NCBI GenBank assembly: GCA_023853785.1
Contig: JAJIRX010000870.1
Location: forward strand, 1 to 64,000
Reading direction: 5' to 3'
Origin: Psilocybe azurescens
Lineage: Eukaryota > Basidiomycota > Agaricomycetes > Agaricales > Agrocybaceae
Length of the DNA: 64,000 nt
This document shows positions 38,813 to 50,775 of the stretch, in pieces. Under the pieces are notes generated by a model that saw nothing but the letters and a program-made list of their open reading frames with translations, ran no database searches and was not told the origin of the DNA. A program made the position numbers and the translations under genes. The stretch's first letter is position 1. Each line of letters opens with the position of its first letter.

Positions 38813-39579
38813 ATTATGATTTGTCTCTATTGTATACGATCTTCCTAGTCTCGCCTGGTGTGTTCTGTCTCTCTGGCGCCACGCTATTTAAAGTGCACCC
38901 ATGCCATGCTAGATCTGGCAATATCCCATTTAAAATCTAAACTCTCTAATTACCCTCACGTACTTGGGACTAATTTGGAATGATGGGCAAGATTGAAAAT
39001 CGTGTCAAATCTGAGCAAGAAGGGTTCAAGGTTGATGTGCCAAACTTTCTTTTTGCGGGTTTGTCCTGTGTTTCTCTGTGGAGATTAATCTGTACTCAAA
39101 TCTCCGTGGGTCTTGGTGGCGGTGTCTCTCCTTTCAGAAGTCAGGAACGTTGAACGGTCCCCAATGGTCGAGTGACGCTCACCAGTCTCATCGCCTCATC
39201 TTCTGTTACATCCTGGTTCTTGCCATAACGTCTCCTTCACCCCAATTGTCAATGCCTCCTGAACCGTGCATTTGTAACCCCAAGTGCTATTTGCAACTAT
39301 GGATTATGGCACTATGGCTATGCGGAAACTATGAACAAAAGGATCAGCCAACCTCGAAGGCTACCCTCCAGAACCTCCAGTGTGACAGGTGCTTCTATCC
39401 GCCTGGGCTCCATTTACTTGTGCTTGGACAACGAGAACCTCAAACTGAAAGCGTCTACAAGGAGCGCTGCACCCTGGCACTTTCCAATCCTAATACTGCT
39501 GCGAACCTGCGTTGTCTACTCCCGGTGCGTTACTTTGTCGGAAGGAACTCAAGTTTCAAAGCCAGAAGGCAAACTCGGG

Positions 39580-40200
39580 TTTCTGTTACTTTATGGAGGA
39601 TCAAAATTCCAAGGCCTCACGTTGAGTTCTATCGTGAAGTGGTGTACGTATCGTAAGGAAGGTTTTCCACCAACACTCTGATACTTCCAATGGTCTCCAC
39701 ATCGCCGTCAAGAGCTATTGCTGCAGACCATGGGCAGCCACCTATCTTTACTGTTAATGAGAGCTATCGCCGCGCTCACCTGTCCCTTTCGATCTAAATC
39801 CTTCGTCATCTCCTTTGAAGCTTTCTCGTCGGATTTGGAGCCATCAGCTGCCACCGAAATTTTATCGTACTTGCCGTGATTCAAATTGAGCGGTCCAAAT
39901 ACTTGAATCATATGGGCGTTGGGATGGAGCCCCAAAAGGCCAACATTACTGTATACGGGGCGGGCGTAGGGACTTGATAATGTCGACTCCAACTACCTCT
40001 CAATGGCATTCAGGGGGGTGACATGCTCCGGTAAGCAGTCGATGCCTATTCCGTTCAACGCTCTCTCTATCAAGTCCTTGGATCAAACAAGGCTTGATGA
40101 GCCCAAATTTGGGTAACATGGGAAATCGAAAAGATAATTCAAATGGCTCGATGGGATGGCAAGCCGTCAGATGCAAAAGCGGTGTGCCGTAAGTAAGCAT
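39580..40200 (-). pseudogene. Unrecognised multi-exon gene, probably degenerate
   Basis: Minus-strand segments in order: LLHLTACHPIEPFELSFRFP with MLPKFGLIKPCLIQGLDRES (40200-40000); YARPVYSNVGLLGLHPNAHM and VFGPLNLNHGKYDKISVAAD (39992-39780), ending KDLDRKGQ at a GTGAGC donor; then after a CTGCAG acceptor AIALDGDVETIGSIRVLVEN and LPYDTYTT, with ELNVRPWNFDPP continuing in a shifted frame down to about 39580. Splice signals and composition suggest a genuine gene. The breaks near 40000 and 39637 suggest decay or indels. Weaker protein-like frames upstream (40523-41079, -) could be its 5' end. Function unknown. Confidence 0.35.
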
Positions 40201-43200
40201 CTTGTTAGATTGAGGGATACCAACCTAGCTATCTGCCTAGATTGACGGCGTCAGTAAGTTTGTATTTATTCATTATTTTGTATGACCCCCATGATCTTCT
40301 TTTCTTCCCAGAAATAGCACACTTACATACTGGTACAAATGGGAAGGGGGTGGCGGAAAGTCAATTTATTTATACGTGCATGACGGTCGTGCGACTGGTT
40401 CGGTTCGCTTGTAGCTGTCATACAGCCCGAAGCCAAGTTCCATCTACATAGAATTTGTATACTTCGGCGATATCAACTACCTAACACTCCCTGTCTCTCC
40501 GTTGTAAGAATTGCCCTCCTATTTAAAGTAATGGTGTGCAAATTGGTTTACATATTGGGTAAGGTTTTTCCCAATCGGAATGTTGGTCATTTAATGACAA
40601 CTCTTCCTTTCCTTTCTCTTGTACTTCGGCTGGCTGAAGCACGCCTAATTCTTCTGCGATCCTTTGCCTCCGCCCTTCCACCTGTACATCCGTTTCACCT
40701 CCGACCACATCTTCAATCCCCATTCCGGGCCTCCGTTTTATCCTTAATTTGACTCGCCAACGTATTCCCGCGCTGCGCACATTCACAATCTGGAAAGGTT
40801 CTGAACGTCTAATCATACGTCGAGCCTGGTCAGAAGGAGTGGACTTGTTGCTGTGCAATAAACTCTGACAATGTTGACGAATAGCTTAGTCAAAATTGCA
40901 ATAAATTTTTGATTTCTTTGTTGCTTTCTTTGGTGTCTATGGGAAATTTTTACATTGTCATCCAGGGTCGAAAGGCCGGATGTTGGCTCCCCACGAGTCC
41001 GAATGCTTTGTCGATCCCTCGGAACGCTCACCTTATCATTACATATTTCGTAAAGGCGGAGTGAATCTGATACCCGCAAATATGGTGCATAGCTAAGTAC
41101 GTTCTAGAAGTTCACATATGTCGGCGGAGACACCCATGTATTGGTTACTTCGTTGAATCTGACAAACTATGTTTATCTCCTACTAGTATGACAAACGACC
41201 GCAATACTCCCAATGCCTACTAGCTGTGACTATCGGACTCGTATACTTTCGATCATCAACCTCACTCTACGTAGCACAATGAAGTGCTCCCACCAGCGAG
41301 ACAGGTTGACTGCGCAGAAGCTTTACAATGAGATTCTGAACCTATAATGAAATACAGGGTTGGCCATCTTCAAAAATATTTACGATCGGCTTTCGGAAGA
41401 CATCTCAGGTTCGGCAAGCCAAAAATTGACACCCAGTCCATAATCCCAAGGAATGTTGTGGATCAAAGAGATATCTGTGAGTCCTACGGAAACAGTCTTT
41501 CACGCAAGAAGAACTGTTGTTCTGGAAAATCTTCATATCAACGCGGGACGCGAGTCCGCATGATTCTTTGAGGGTAGACCACAAACTCCATTCTATATCA
41601 CTGAATATTAGTAGACCATGTTTTACTGTTGGACACACATATCATTCAGATTCCTGAAAGCATCTTGACCCGAGCTTCTGTATCAGCAGATGCCAACGTG
41701 GCAAGAAATCGGGATTGAGGTTCAACCGCCAGGAGGCCATCTAATACCGGTATTGTTTTCGTACGTGGAACATCGTATGATAGATCCAATAATGGTTGAA
41801 GAAGCCCTGGCGCTGACCCTAGGTCGCCTTTAAACTTAGCTTCATCCTTGCTTTTCGTCCCTTTGACCAGTTTACCCGGCTATTCTGGTTCTGTCACCTT
41901 TGCTCTAAACCTATAGATGGCCTAATTCAAGATCGTTTTGTTTACTTGCGTAAAGTGCGGAATGAGCCTTTGCTACCACTTCTGGGCTACCATTCCACCG
42001 TTGAAAAAATGGGCCTTCTCACAAATTTGTTTGTACTTCTGAAGTCCAACTTTAGTCACTGCCAAATCATGATAGTAGCCAAGTTCGGTCGTAGAGTTCG
42101 CTGAAATATGAATAGTATTGACCCTCAAAACATTTTTGGGTGTATCGACTACGGATCCGGTGACATAAGTGCGGCGGCCGCTCCAGGGCTCGAGTGTTGG
42201 TACATGGTTAAAATCGCATCAATACAACGTGATAAGAACAATGGAGAAATTATGTAGTACCTCACTAGTCATCTACCACCCTTGTGGATCCTGAATTCAA
42301 TCATACCGAGCGGATCTTACTCTTTCAGCGATGCGAATAGTCTCGCTACCTTGACAGAACATGCAGACTGATTAGTACAGCTGTAAGTAATTGTCCTTGA
42401 GGCTCGGGCACAGCGGCATCTGGTGCGTAAACACAGCCGGGGTAATTACCGAACACATTATCATATTCGGGATGTTCTTTGAATAGGATGTTTGCACATG
42501 TGAGTGCTTAAATACAAAGATAACCAGTGAAATTTCGCGAATATCGCTTTTTATAGCTACATATATATAGATTGATCTTCAGTGTTTGGGAGTGGGAAGC
42601 GGTGCAAGGCACTGTTTTAAGTTGGAAGAAGGCTCTGGTCTTATCGGGGGATGGAAGCTCATACAAAGGACATTGAGCGTTGCTTTGTGCAATGTGTAGA
42701 GTACAGAAGAAACGCTGACACGAAAGCATCCAACGCTCGCTGTCAATCTGATATTTGTTACAATGCGAATAGAACAACCTAGTATGATTTTTGATCCCCA
42801 GGAGCCGGAGACTCTGATGTAACATAGTATTTTCTGAACAGCGCGCCACATAGTCCTTTAAGGAACTCCGAATAACCACCATAAGTGCTGTATGATACTG
42901 TTCCAAATTTTAATGGTAGTGGCACAAGTAGACTTCCTGGTCCACATTGTTCTTCCTCCTCTAGACTCTCGGACTTGAATGGGTCTCTGGAGACTCATGA
43001 GAGAATAGAGGGCAGGATCAGGGATGACGAGAAGATCCGGAGTAAAAATGATGACTTTCAAGATATTCATTGTTGCGCTAAGCGCCAATTGGCGCTTACC
43101 GCCTTTATCGACATATCTTCGGACCGACTTTGAGCAGCCCGCTCATAGTTTGGGTTATCTCTTACATAACATTGGGTTAGCATGGCGGAAGCTTATGTAA

Positions 43201-46200
43201 GTAACCTGCTGACATAACTGTATAAGTGGTAGCAAGGAGACATGCCCTCTATCTGGAGATAAGTGCATAAACCGATCTTACTCCCCATTAGGCTTTGCCA
43301 CGAGACTTCCGAGAGCAACGCTTTGCATGTTGAAAAACCAAAGCCGGTCTCAACGCTCAACTAAAACCATCTCACTTTGTCTTGTCATGATCAAAGGATT
43401 TCATCGGCTTGGGCTATAAACTGTATCGCTCTACTTGTGGTAAAGAAGATCGCGGATATGGCAAATGTATCAAGACCGCGAACACGGGCATTGGAGTCAG
43501 TAGTCTGGGGCTATCCAAGCATTTGTCTATGAACCTTGTGCGGCTTTTCGCTCAGATTAGTTGTTTGAATATGCCAGCATTCATGTCTCAAGGAGGAGTT
43601 TCCTCATTGAATTGTGTGCAGTCAACCAGTCCAATTTTGGTTGAATTCATGATAAACCACTAGATTGAGACGACGCAGCGGCATTTGTGGCTATCGAACG
43701 TGTTTCTGGTCGACACTCGATTATCTGGCTCTTAGACCGCTGTTATCCTGCTCTTCTGGGTTACAATCTATTTCGGCTAGTTATTTTTATGCGCCCATCT
43801 TCGACTTGAGTTCTGCGATTGCTTGTCTTGTATACACTTTGCAAATTGGTTCTGGGCACTTTGGCTGGGTTCTGATTGGGACAGCGACAGTAGTTTTTAT
43901 CTTATATAGTCGATCGAGTGCATGACCATCTGCAGCAGTCTATAACAACTTGGTTGATTTTTACTCCTTGCTCTCGACAAGTGTTACTCGCCTATACTTT
44001 TTATCTTTGTCATTCCACATGTGGATGATTCACATTTCATTCGTTGATTATTTTTCGGGATTATTCTTCACCGATGGCGCAATTCATCGTCGGGGATGAT
44101 AGGGTCAAAACCAATGTTGATCGATTTTCACAGGTCCTGTATTTGTATCGTCCTGCCTACGTCCTTTCTTCCAACATCAAGGCAAATCTTACGGGCTAGC
44201 GTCCTCGCTTGAACAATAAGCCTTTATCACAGATCATTCTACCTATGTCGTTTTCCGCTTCCAATTCTCGAAGGTTGGGATGAAACATAACCGATGAATC
44301 AAACTGTAGAAAGCAGACCATTTCACAAACTGTATCACAAGCTTCTTCGGTACCTAATACAAAGGAAATATATAACTCTTTGCATCGTGCTCCAATTCCA
44401 TATTTTAGGATGGTCATCATCGCGAAGATGGCTGATAGCATATTTAGAAATCAAATTAAGGATTGTATTCTCTCCTATACCGATATGAAAACGGGAAGAT
44501 GGTAGGTAGCAAGATAAATTATGTATTCGAAATTTGAATCACACTTGCCATTTCACCTGAAGGGAGCGAACATTCGAATCAAAGACGCCGCTAGTGCTGT
44601 GGCAATAGCACATTTATCAGATGTACTCGGTACCTAGAGTCGTTGAAATCCGCATGCGCGCAAGGATACGGAGCGTTAAATGACCATCATGATACATGAG
44701 CTCACTGTATCAGCATCGTGGCACCGGGCAGACCGAGACAGCTCGCTTCCGGGTACTCTTTTCATGCTAAGCATGTCCGCTGATACTAATCAAAACACAT
44801 CGCAAGGGTTGCAGAAATCTCCGACGTACATATATTCTTGCTAGATTGCGTGAGATTCAAGCTATATACACGTATAAGTAGATGTATGAGATGACACCGT
44901 AGAAGGGGGCATCTAGGTCCGTACTGGGTCCCAGAGCTCCGTAGCGCCACCAATTCTAGTCTTACCATACTCATTGTTTTAGGACTCAAACCCATTTGAA
45001 TGCTTCCCAAATTTGGTGGGTCCTATACCAGTGCGTTTCTATCTGATATTAGCCTGTACTCACGTTATGTTGTAAGAACTCCTTACGTTGAGTTAGCAAT
45101 GGACCATGGTATATTCGACCTGCATCGGTAACTAGCATAGTAACTATCTGCTGCGTTTCATAAATTACACGCAGAATTAGATCCAGAGGAGTAACTAATA
45201 CCACTACAATTGGCGGCTGCGATCTTAGGCTAATGATATCTTGGCAGTGCAGTACAGATTGATCTTGTGGTAAATTATATGTGTGGTGTCGAGTTAAAGT
45301 GCTAGTGAGGACGTAAAGTGGAATTTCTGACGGAAGGGCACTCGAGTGTCCCCGATGCCGAAGACTCCGATGGCAGGGCCATCACGCCAATACGACACCA
45401 TTTCCAGAGGAGTAGCTAGCTAATTTCTGTGTAAAATTCGAACGGTAACTGTTGCGCGCAATTGTAGCCCGACTGGTCACTGTAAGGTTACAGACTCCAC
45501 GACTATGCGATTGAAAATGATTTAACGCTTGGGGTAACTGTGATGTCCGGTACGAGCGTCCGACATGTCGTGCATATACAGCCACAAATTTAAGAAGGAA
45601 TCAGACCGGAATACTGTCGTTGTATCAGAGAAACGTCTGGTGGAACATGTAAGCTTTGTAGGGATGGTAAAGGCACTCAGGACAACAGTCTATTCAAGTC
45701 CACTCCGAACCCATGTATGGCAATGTCTCCATTAAAGATGAACGCTACTCATTCTAGATTCAAAATTTCCATGGCGCTAATAGGAGCCTGTTGAACTCAT
45801 TGCTCAGAAGTTGGCTTGACTTTCATCATTACTCCAGATTAATGTCGCCTTCTTTCCCTTCAGGCGAACCTTGAGGCTGAGAATGAAGCTGACAGAAACC
45901 ATGAGAAGCAAGTTGCAATTTCCAGACAACATCGTATGGTCAAGGCGGAGGTAGGCATGAGGTAATTGAGATAATTTTACGGACCAAGAGTAGTTGTCGA
46001 TGAGCTGGCAGGTTTGCTTATGGTATTCCAGAGAAACAATTTAAAGGAGTTAGTGGAAAGAACGGTACGCAGAGTCAGAGTCGGAGACTCTCCGAGTTCT
46101 CATGTTATGTACATAGAATGTACCTGCATGTACCATTCTCTGTCGCGACGGTCGATAAATTTTCACGCTGTCGATGAGTGAACTAATGAAGCGAAAAATT

Positions 46201-48780
46201 TTCAATGTAGCAAGAGATGATTTTGTAACAAAAACCAACATAGACAAGTCCTCGGAAAGAACTTTGAATTGGTTGAACTATACTTGACACTCAGTGAACT
46301 GAGATAGACTCGGAGAGGATAGTTGGAAGGCCCGGCTGGGACACTCTGCTTGTTATTGTGCATATCGTACTCCGGAGACAGGCCGCCGTCTCCCACCAAC
46401 CCGCATGTTGTAAAAATGCTCTGAATACTGGTACTCACCAAGTATGTGTCGTGTTCTGTGTGGGACCTGGCGATCTGAGCTCTCAGTAGTGTCGTAGCGG
46501 CATTTTAGAGCAAACCGCCCCGAGTAGAACTCCAGTTCTTCCGCTTTTGTTCTCCGACAGACTAATACTCACTCGTAATTTCGGAGATGCAAAGCTATGG
46601 TCCATCCAATTCTTACGCGTCGCTAGTAATGGCGAGTGTACAGACATGGATCGCGTCCCAGTCCGTGAGGATCTATTTATAGACATCGCTTACAAAGTCC
46701 CTCGAATCATGACGCCGCCGGCATAAAAATCAGTGCCTGATACCACCTAAAGAAGTACACGTACGTATTTAGAGCTATACACTGAACGCTCAGATGATCA
46801 GGTATGCAGCCGTCGGCTCCTTCGAGCATTCTAGAATAAGTATAAACATGGGTTCAAATCTCCTCCATGGATTGTGAGAGCCTGTTCAAGCAGCCGGAGC
46901 CGTTGGTCGTGCATCAGAGGAGGTCGGCGTATACACGACTTGTGAATGTTTCGCACCATAAACAGCAGCAATAGCAGTAGATTGACTATCACAGACTCGA
47001 GGTATCTCATTATGAAGATATCTGGCAGGCACGTAAATTATGAATGTTCATTAGCGAACTCGGGTGTGGTTATCGACGAGTACTAGTGCATTTCTACTGT
47101 AAATGTTGAATTAACGCGAAGTGTTCAACGCCTTTCCGCTAATACATGAGCGCCAAGCCATGGAGAGACGAACCGGCGAATCAAATCGGAGAGTGTGGGT
47201 CCAGGGGTTGAAGAATCACAGCGCTCACGGAGTCGAGTGTTTTGCTCGTCTCTCCGTGGACTTGTAGAAGGCTGGAAAGCTATAGCAGTATCCGTCCATC
47301 TGCAGAAGCCGTGCCCGGGTACATTATGGCCCATGCGACTACGACCGAGAGATTATTATCAATGACTAAAGCAGGAAGACCCCAGCCTAGTGCTCTCCCA
47401 CCGGGCATGAGGCTGTGCGACTCTGATCCGAAGTATTGAAGAGTGCCCTCCCCGTCCCCACCTCCGACTAACAACTCGACCTCGGATATCCACGTTAAGT
47501 ATTAGCTTATACTGTACTACCAGCCAGTTTGCAGTAAATATGAGCTGTGTTACACGTAGACGAAATCGACGGCATCTGAAGAACTTTGAATAACCTGTGA
47601 ATGCCGCCGCATATCGAAAAGAATTGTGTTTACAGCAACTCGGATACAAGGCTTTCGAGATGCTATTCCAGTGCTTGGAGAGCTGGCTCATTCGTATGTC
47701 GTAGTATCCCATAGTCTCTCTGTGGCTCGCATTACTAGGGTTAATAAATTGCAAAGACTAAGAGCAAGTTGAAATTGTTGTCTTCCTCGGACATACTTAT
47801 TCCTGGTAGACCTGGTAGGTTTAATGCCAGTTATCTATATCCTTGAATTGAATGAGCCGTGCTATACAAGAGAGCATTTATGATCCTAGAAAATAGTATA
47901 GACTACGTGATTTACTGACATACCAAAAAAATTATCCTCATTCACGTCCTCTTTTTTCTGCTTTGCAGACTTAACCTTGTCAATTAAGCGGTCACGAATT
48001 AACTATGGAGCCGAAAGACCCCCTTCTACCCTCAAATTATCTCAGCCGACAGCGCAGAGTCAGCTCTAAACGATCAAGTCTCGTCACGTTGAGGCGAAGA
48101 TCAACGGAGGAGAAAGATACGAACGGTACCTTCCTTCTCCTCCATACTCAACTTACTCTCCAAGTTGAATGTTGTATTCCAATTTAAGAAGTGTAAGTGT
48201 CAACCGATATAACACGGGACCTCGGACAAAGACCCATGTTATCAATGTACATATATATAATACAAGCGATTCCGTACTTCGGAGTCCGCGTACTGAGCAA
48301 CAAGCGCAAAGTGATATGCCGGATCAACAGGCTAAGCGCTCGTGTAGTTAGTCGCAATTTAGGATATATGCACCGGCTTCCGCCTATCGATGTCACCCAG
48401 TGTTATTCGCGCTCGTGTGACTGTGCTAGTATGCATTGCGATGGCGCCCAGTCTATTCTCGACCTCGTCTCCCAGATCGCGAAGAAATATTGCTCCTATG
48501 TGAGTTCCGAGGAGATTTAACGTGTTTCTTTACTCCGATCGCTTCTTATATACTTAGTTGAGCAATACTGCGTTGTGTGGGTCCATGTCAGGCCGCGGTT
48601 ATGCACGAAGCGTCAAATTTATTACCAATCGCAAATATCCTTCTTTGTTAACATTGTCGAGAGCTTCCTGTAAGCGTCTGCAGTCGCCAAGACGATCACA
48701 CGCACATTTGCACATTACAAAGCAGCGGAGGATGGGGGCTGAATGCAAACAATCCATATGATCTCTTTCAGTTGACACAA
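40201..48780. other. Long gene-poor region
   Basis: Only short open frames, none over about 135 codons, with no motifs, plus the weak frames at 40523-41079 (-) noted for the preceding relic. Frames at 42508-42906 (-), 43409-43925 (+) and 47359-47754 (-) have no support. No tRNA cloverleaf, rRNA or transposase motif was seen. Probably ancient repeat-derived or intergenic DNA. Confidence 0.45.
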
Positions 48781-48803
48781 TCTTTCCCAACATTCTGTTT
48801 TTG

Positions 48804-49075
48804 ACGCGTCCATCTGTGGTAAAGCGTCACGGAATCACGTTATTTAGTGAAGCGCGTCATATACTAAATATTAACACGCGTCCTAGTGTGGAAAGTCAGC
48901 TTTCTTTCCGCAGCCTTTCACACGTGTTTTGTGAGCCAATATTCTCTAACTAACTATGTATCGACGTTTACACGCTTCCGGTAGAGATTCAAGGGGTCCT
49001 TGCACAGAGCTTCAAAACCGCAGAAGATTAAGACGAAGAAGAGCTTTCGACGCGTCGCGTCGCGTCCTCTAATTT
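48804..49075. promoter_or_regulatory. Cluster of MluI boxes (ACGCGT) and an E-box
   Basis: ACGCGT occurs at 48804-48809, 48876-48881 and 49050-49055, the last running into three CGCGTC units, with CACGTG at 48921-48926. ACGCGT is the core of the MBF-bound MCB element of G1/S genes in fungi; function here is inferred. No gene start is evident within 1 kb, and the nearest gene is the cyclin 5.4 kb away. Confidence 0.3.
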
Positions 49076-49808
49076 CTCATTCAGACTAAAAAAAAAAGAC
49101 CACACGTGATACAAAACCATTCAAGGCAATAATCAAACAGAGGGAAAGGCAATGGGGAATCCCTGGGGAGTCCCCCATCAATGACATCATTAATCACGTT
49201 TTCTTTAACTCGTGATTATGCCGGATGTGCCGAGTGCTTTTTGGGTGGGTTTTGTTTTTGGTCTCTTTTGCCTTGGTGGAAAGTCGGTGTCCGTCGATGC
49301 ACTTATGAGGGTATGTTCGCTGCGTTGGCGATGGCATTGGCAGGGAATTTTCAATTTTGGCAATGAAAGCTCAGAGGACCTCAGGAGCTGCAGAGTCTTA
49401 AGGCACGTGGTACTAGGATAATTATTTTTACTTTTGGTTTCGAGAGAAAATAAGGATTGATTTTTATTTTATAGATTAGTTTTCTGTGGGCAATTGCGAT
49501 TATATAATCAACAATTCATTGATCGGTTTTCCTTTGAACTTTGAACTTTGAATTTGAACCTCAACTATGCCTCCCTGAGTCCCACCGTCGCTTTCAACCT
49601 CTCCGTCCGATGTTTTCGAGGGGTCTAACTAACTAACACAATACTGTCTCTAAATTTCACGTCATGGTCTATGTTCTTGTCTTTGTTTCGTGTCACCTCC
49701 GTCGGGGTCGCGTTGTTGACTTGTTTCTGTTCCCTGATCACGGCCAGTGTAAAAATTATTGGACTTTGGAGTGGAGGCTTCGAATCATAATCTACATACA
49801 CTGCAAAT

Positions 49809-49925
49809 TCTAGCGCGGACTTTTTTCAAACAAAAAAAGCCAACAACGCCGTGGTTTGTTACGTTGAATGTAAAGGCGGTGATTTGCTGTCCTGATTCAG
49901 TGGATCGCCGTTGGATTTTCGAGTG
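49809..49925 (+). repeat. Degenerate direct repeat, copy A
   Basis: Begins TCTAGCGCGGAC and shares GTGGTTTGT and a later GATTTGCTGTCCTGATTCAG-like stretch with copy B at 50545. The two copies flank the inverted-repeat element. Confidence 0.6.
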
Positions 49926-49943
49926 GGGTCTTCAAACTATACA

Positions 49944-50536
49944 TAAGGTAGAGGCCACGATGAACCAGCACCTTTACATAAGCGCTTACATAAGCGGCAA
50001 AATGTTGGCCTCAAAAAAATTAAAAAATTTACAGGCTATTACTGGTGATAACTGTGTCAATGAAGGGACAAAAAATTTCCACTTGTACTAGACACAAATA
50101 AATGCATTAGAAGCCATTTTTATGCCTTAGATATCATAAATCTCCGCTCAAACGATGTGTGATTGATGTGAGATGGTCGGCAGATAATGCCGCTGTGACC
50201 GACAGCCATCAATTTTCCTATTATGGTAGCTTACATAATAACCCTAACCCTAAATTCGCGGCAAAATGTCGATGGTAAATTTTTTGAAAAGTTGCAGAAT
50301 GAACGGGAAAGCACGAAAAAACACTTTTTTTTAAAAAAAAACATTGTTTTTTAAAAAATGACCAATAACTCTCTTAAAAGTTGCTCAATTTTTAATCTGT
50401 TTCCTGGAAGTTGTAAGAACAATCAAAGGCTTTAATTCTGTGGTCTTAGAAATGTGGGAAAAGCATTTGTGGCCGAGGAATGGTGGGCTGTTATCTGCTT
50501 ACGTAAAGGTGCTGGTTCATAGTGGCCTCTACCTTA
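49944..50536. mobile_element. 593-bp element with 40-bp terminal inverted repeats (MITE-like)
   Basis: The left end 49944-49983 and the reverse complement of the right end 50497-50536 agree at 38 of 40 positions; both read TAAGGTAGAGGCCAC, one mismatch, then ATGAACCAGCACCTTTAC. If the flanking TA at each end is a target duplication, the element proper is 49946-50534, as in Tc1/mariner-related MITEs. The interior has no transposase frame. It holds two subterminal direct repeats (CTTACATAA then CGGCAAAATGT, near 49985 and 50230), poly-A/T runs and a two-unit CCCTAA tract at 50240-50254. It looks non-autonomous and lies between diverged direct repeats. Confidence 0.7.
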
Positions 50537-50544
50537 CACTTGAC

Positions 50545-50660
50545 TCTAGCGCGGACATTTCTCAGACATCAGCAACTTCGTGGTTTGTCTCAGTCATTAT
50601 GCATTTGGAGGCAGTGACTTGTCACAGGATCAGAGCTGTAATCTATTGGACCTTCCAGTA
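50545..50660 (+). repeat. Degenerate direct repeat, copy B
   Basis: Starts TCTAGCGCGGAC, nine bases after the inverted-repeat element, and follows the same order of blocks as copy A (GTGGTTTGT, then a GGAGGCAGTGACTTGTC block, then a TTGGACCTTCCAG-like end). Confidence 0.6.
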
Positions 50661-50708
50661 CTTGTGGGGCCCTTGTATGGACTTTCTTTATACTTCGAGA
50701 AGCGAAGT

Positions 50709-50775
50709 TCTAGCACGGACTTTCTTTCAACACGCCCACATTATCGTGTTGAATATGGAGGCAGTGACTTTGGTA
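50709..50775 (+). repeat. Degenerate direct repeat, copy C (partial)
   Basis: Starts TCTAGCACGGACTTTCTTTC and contains GGAGGCAGTGACTTTGG, matching copy B's central block. Truncated relative to A and B. Confidence 0.5.

Noticed and set aside
42150..42300. Cluster of NotI, XhoI, SpeI, BamHI and EcoRI-like sites suggesting vector contamination
   Set aside because: The sites are spread over 150 bp in an order unlike common polylinkers, and the flanks look like the rest of the gene-poor DNA.
46850..46890. GGGTTCAAATCTCC resembling a tRNA B box
   Set aside because: No T-stem pairing, A box or acceptor stem could be found around it.
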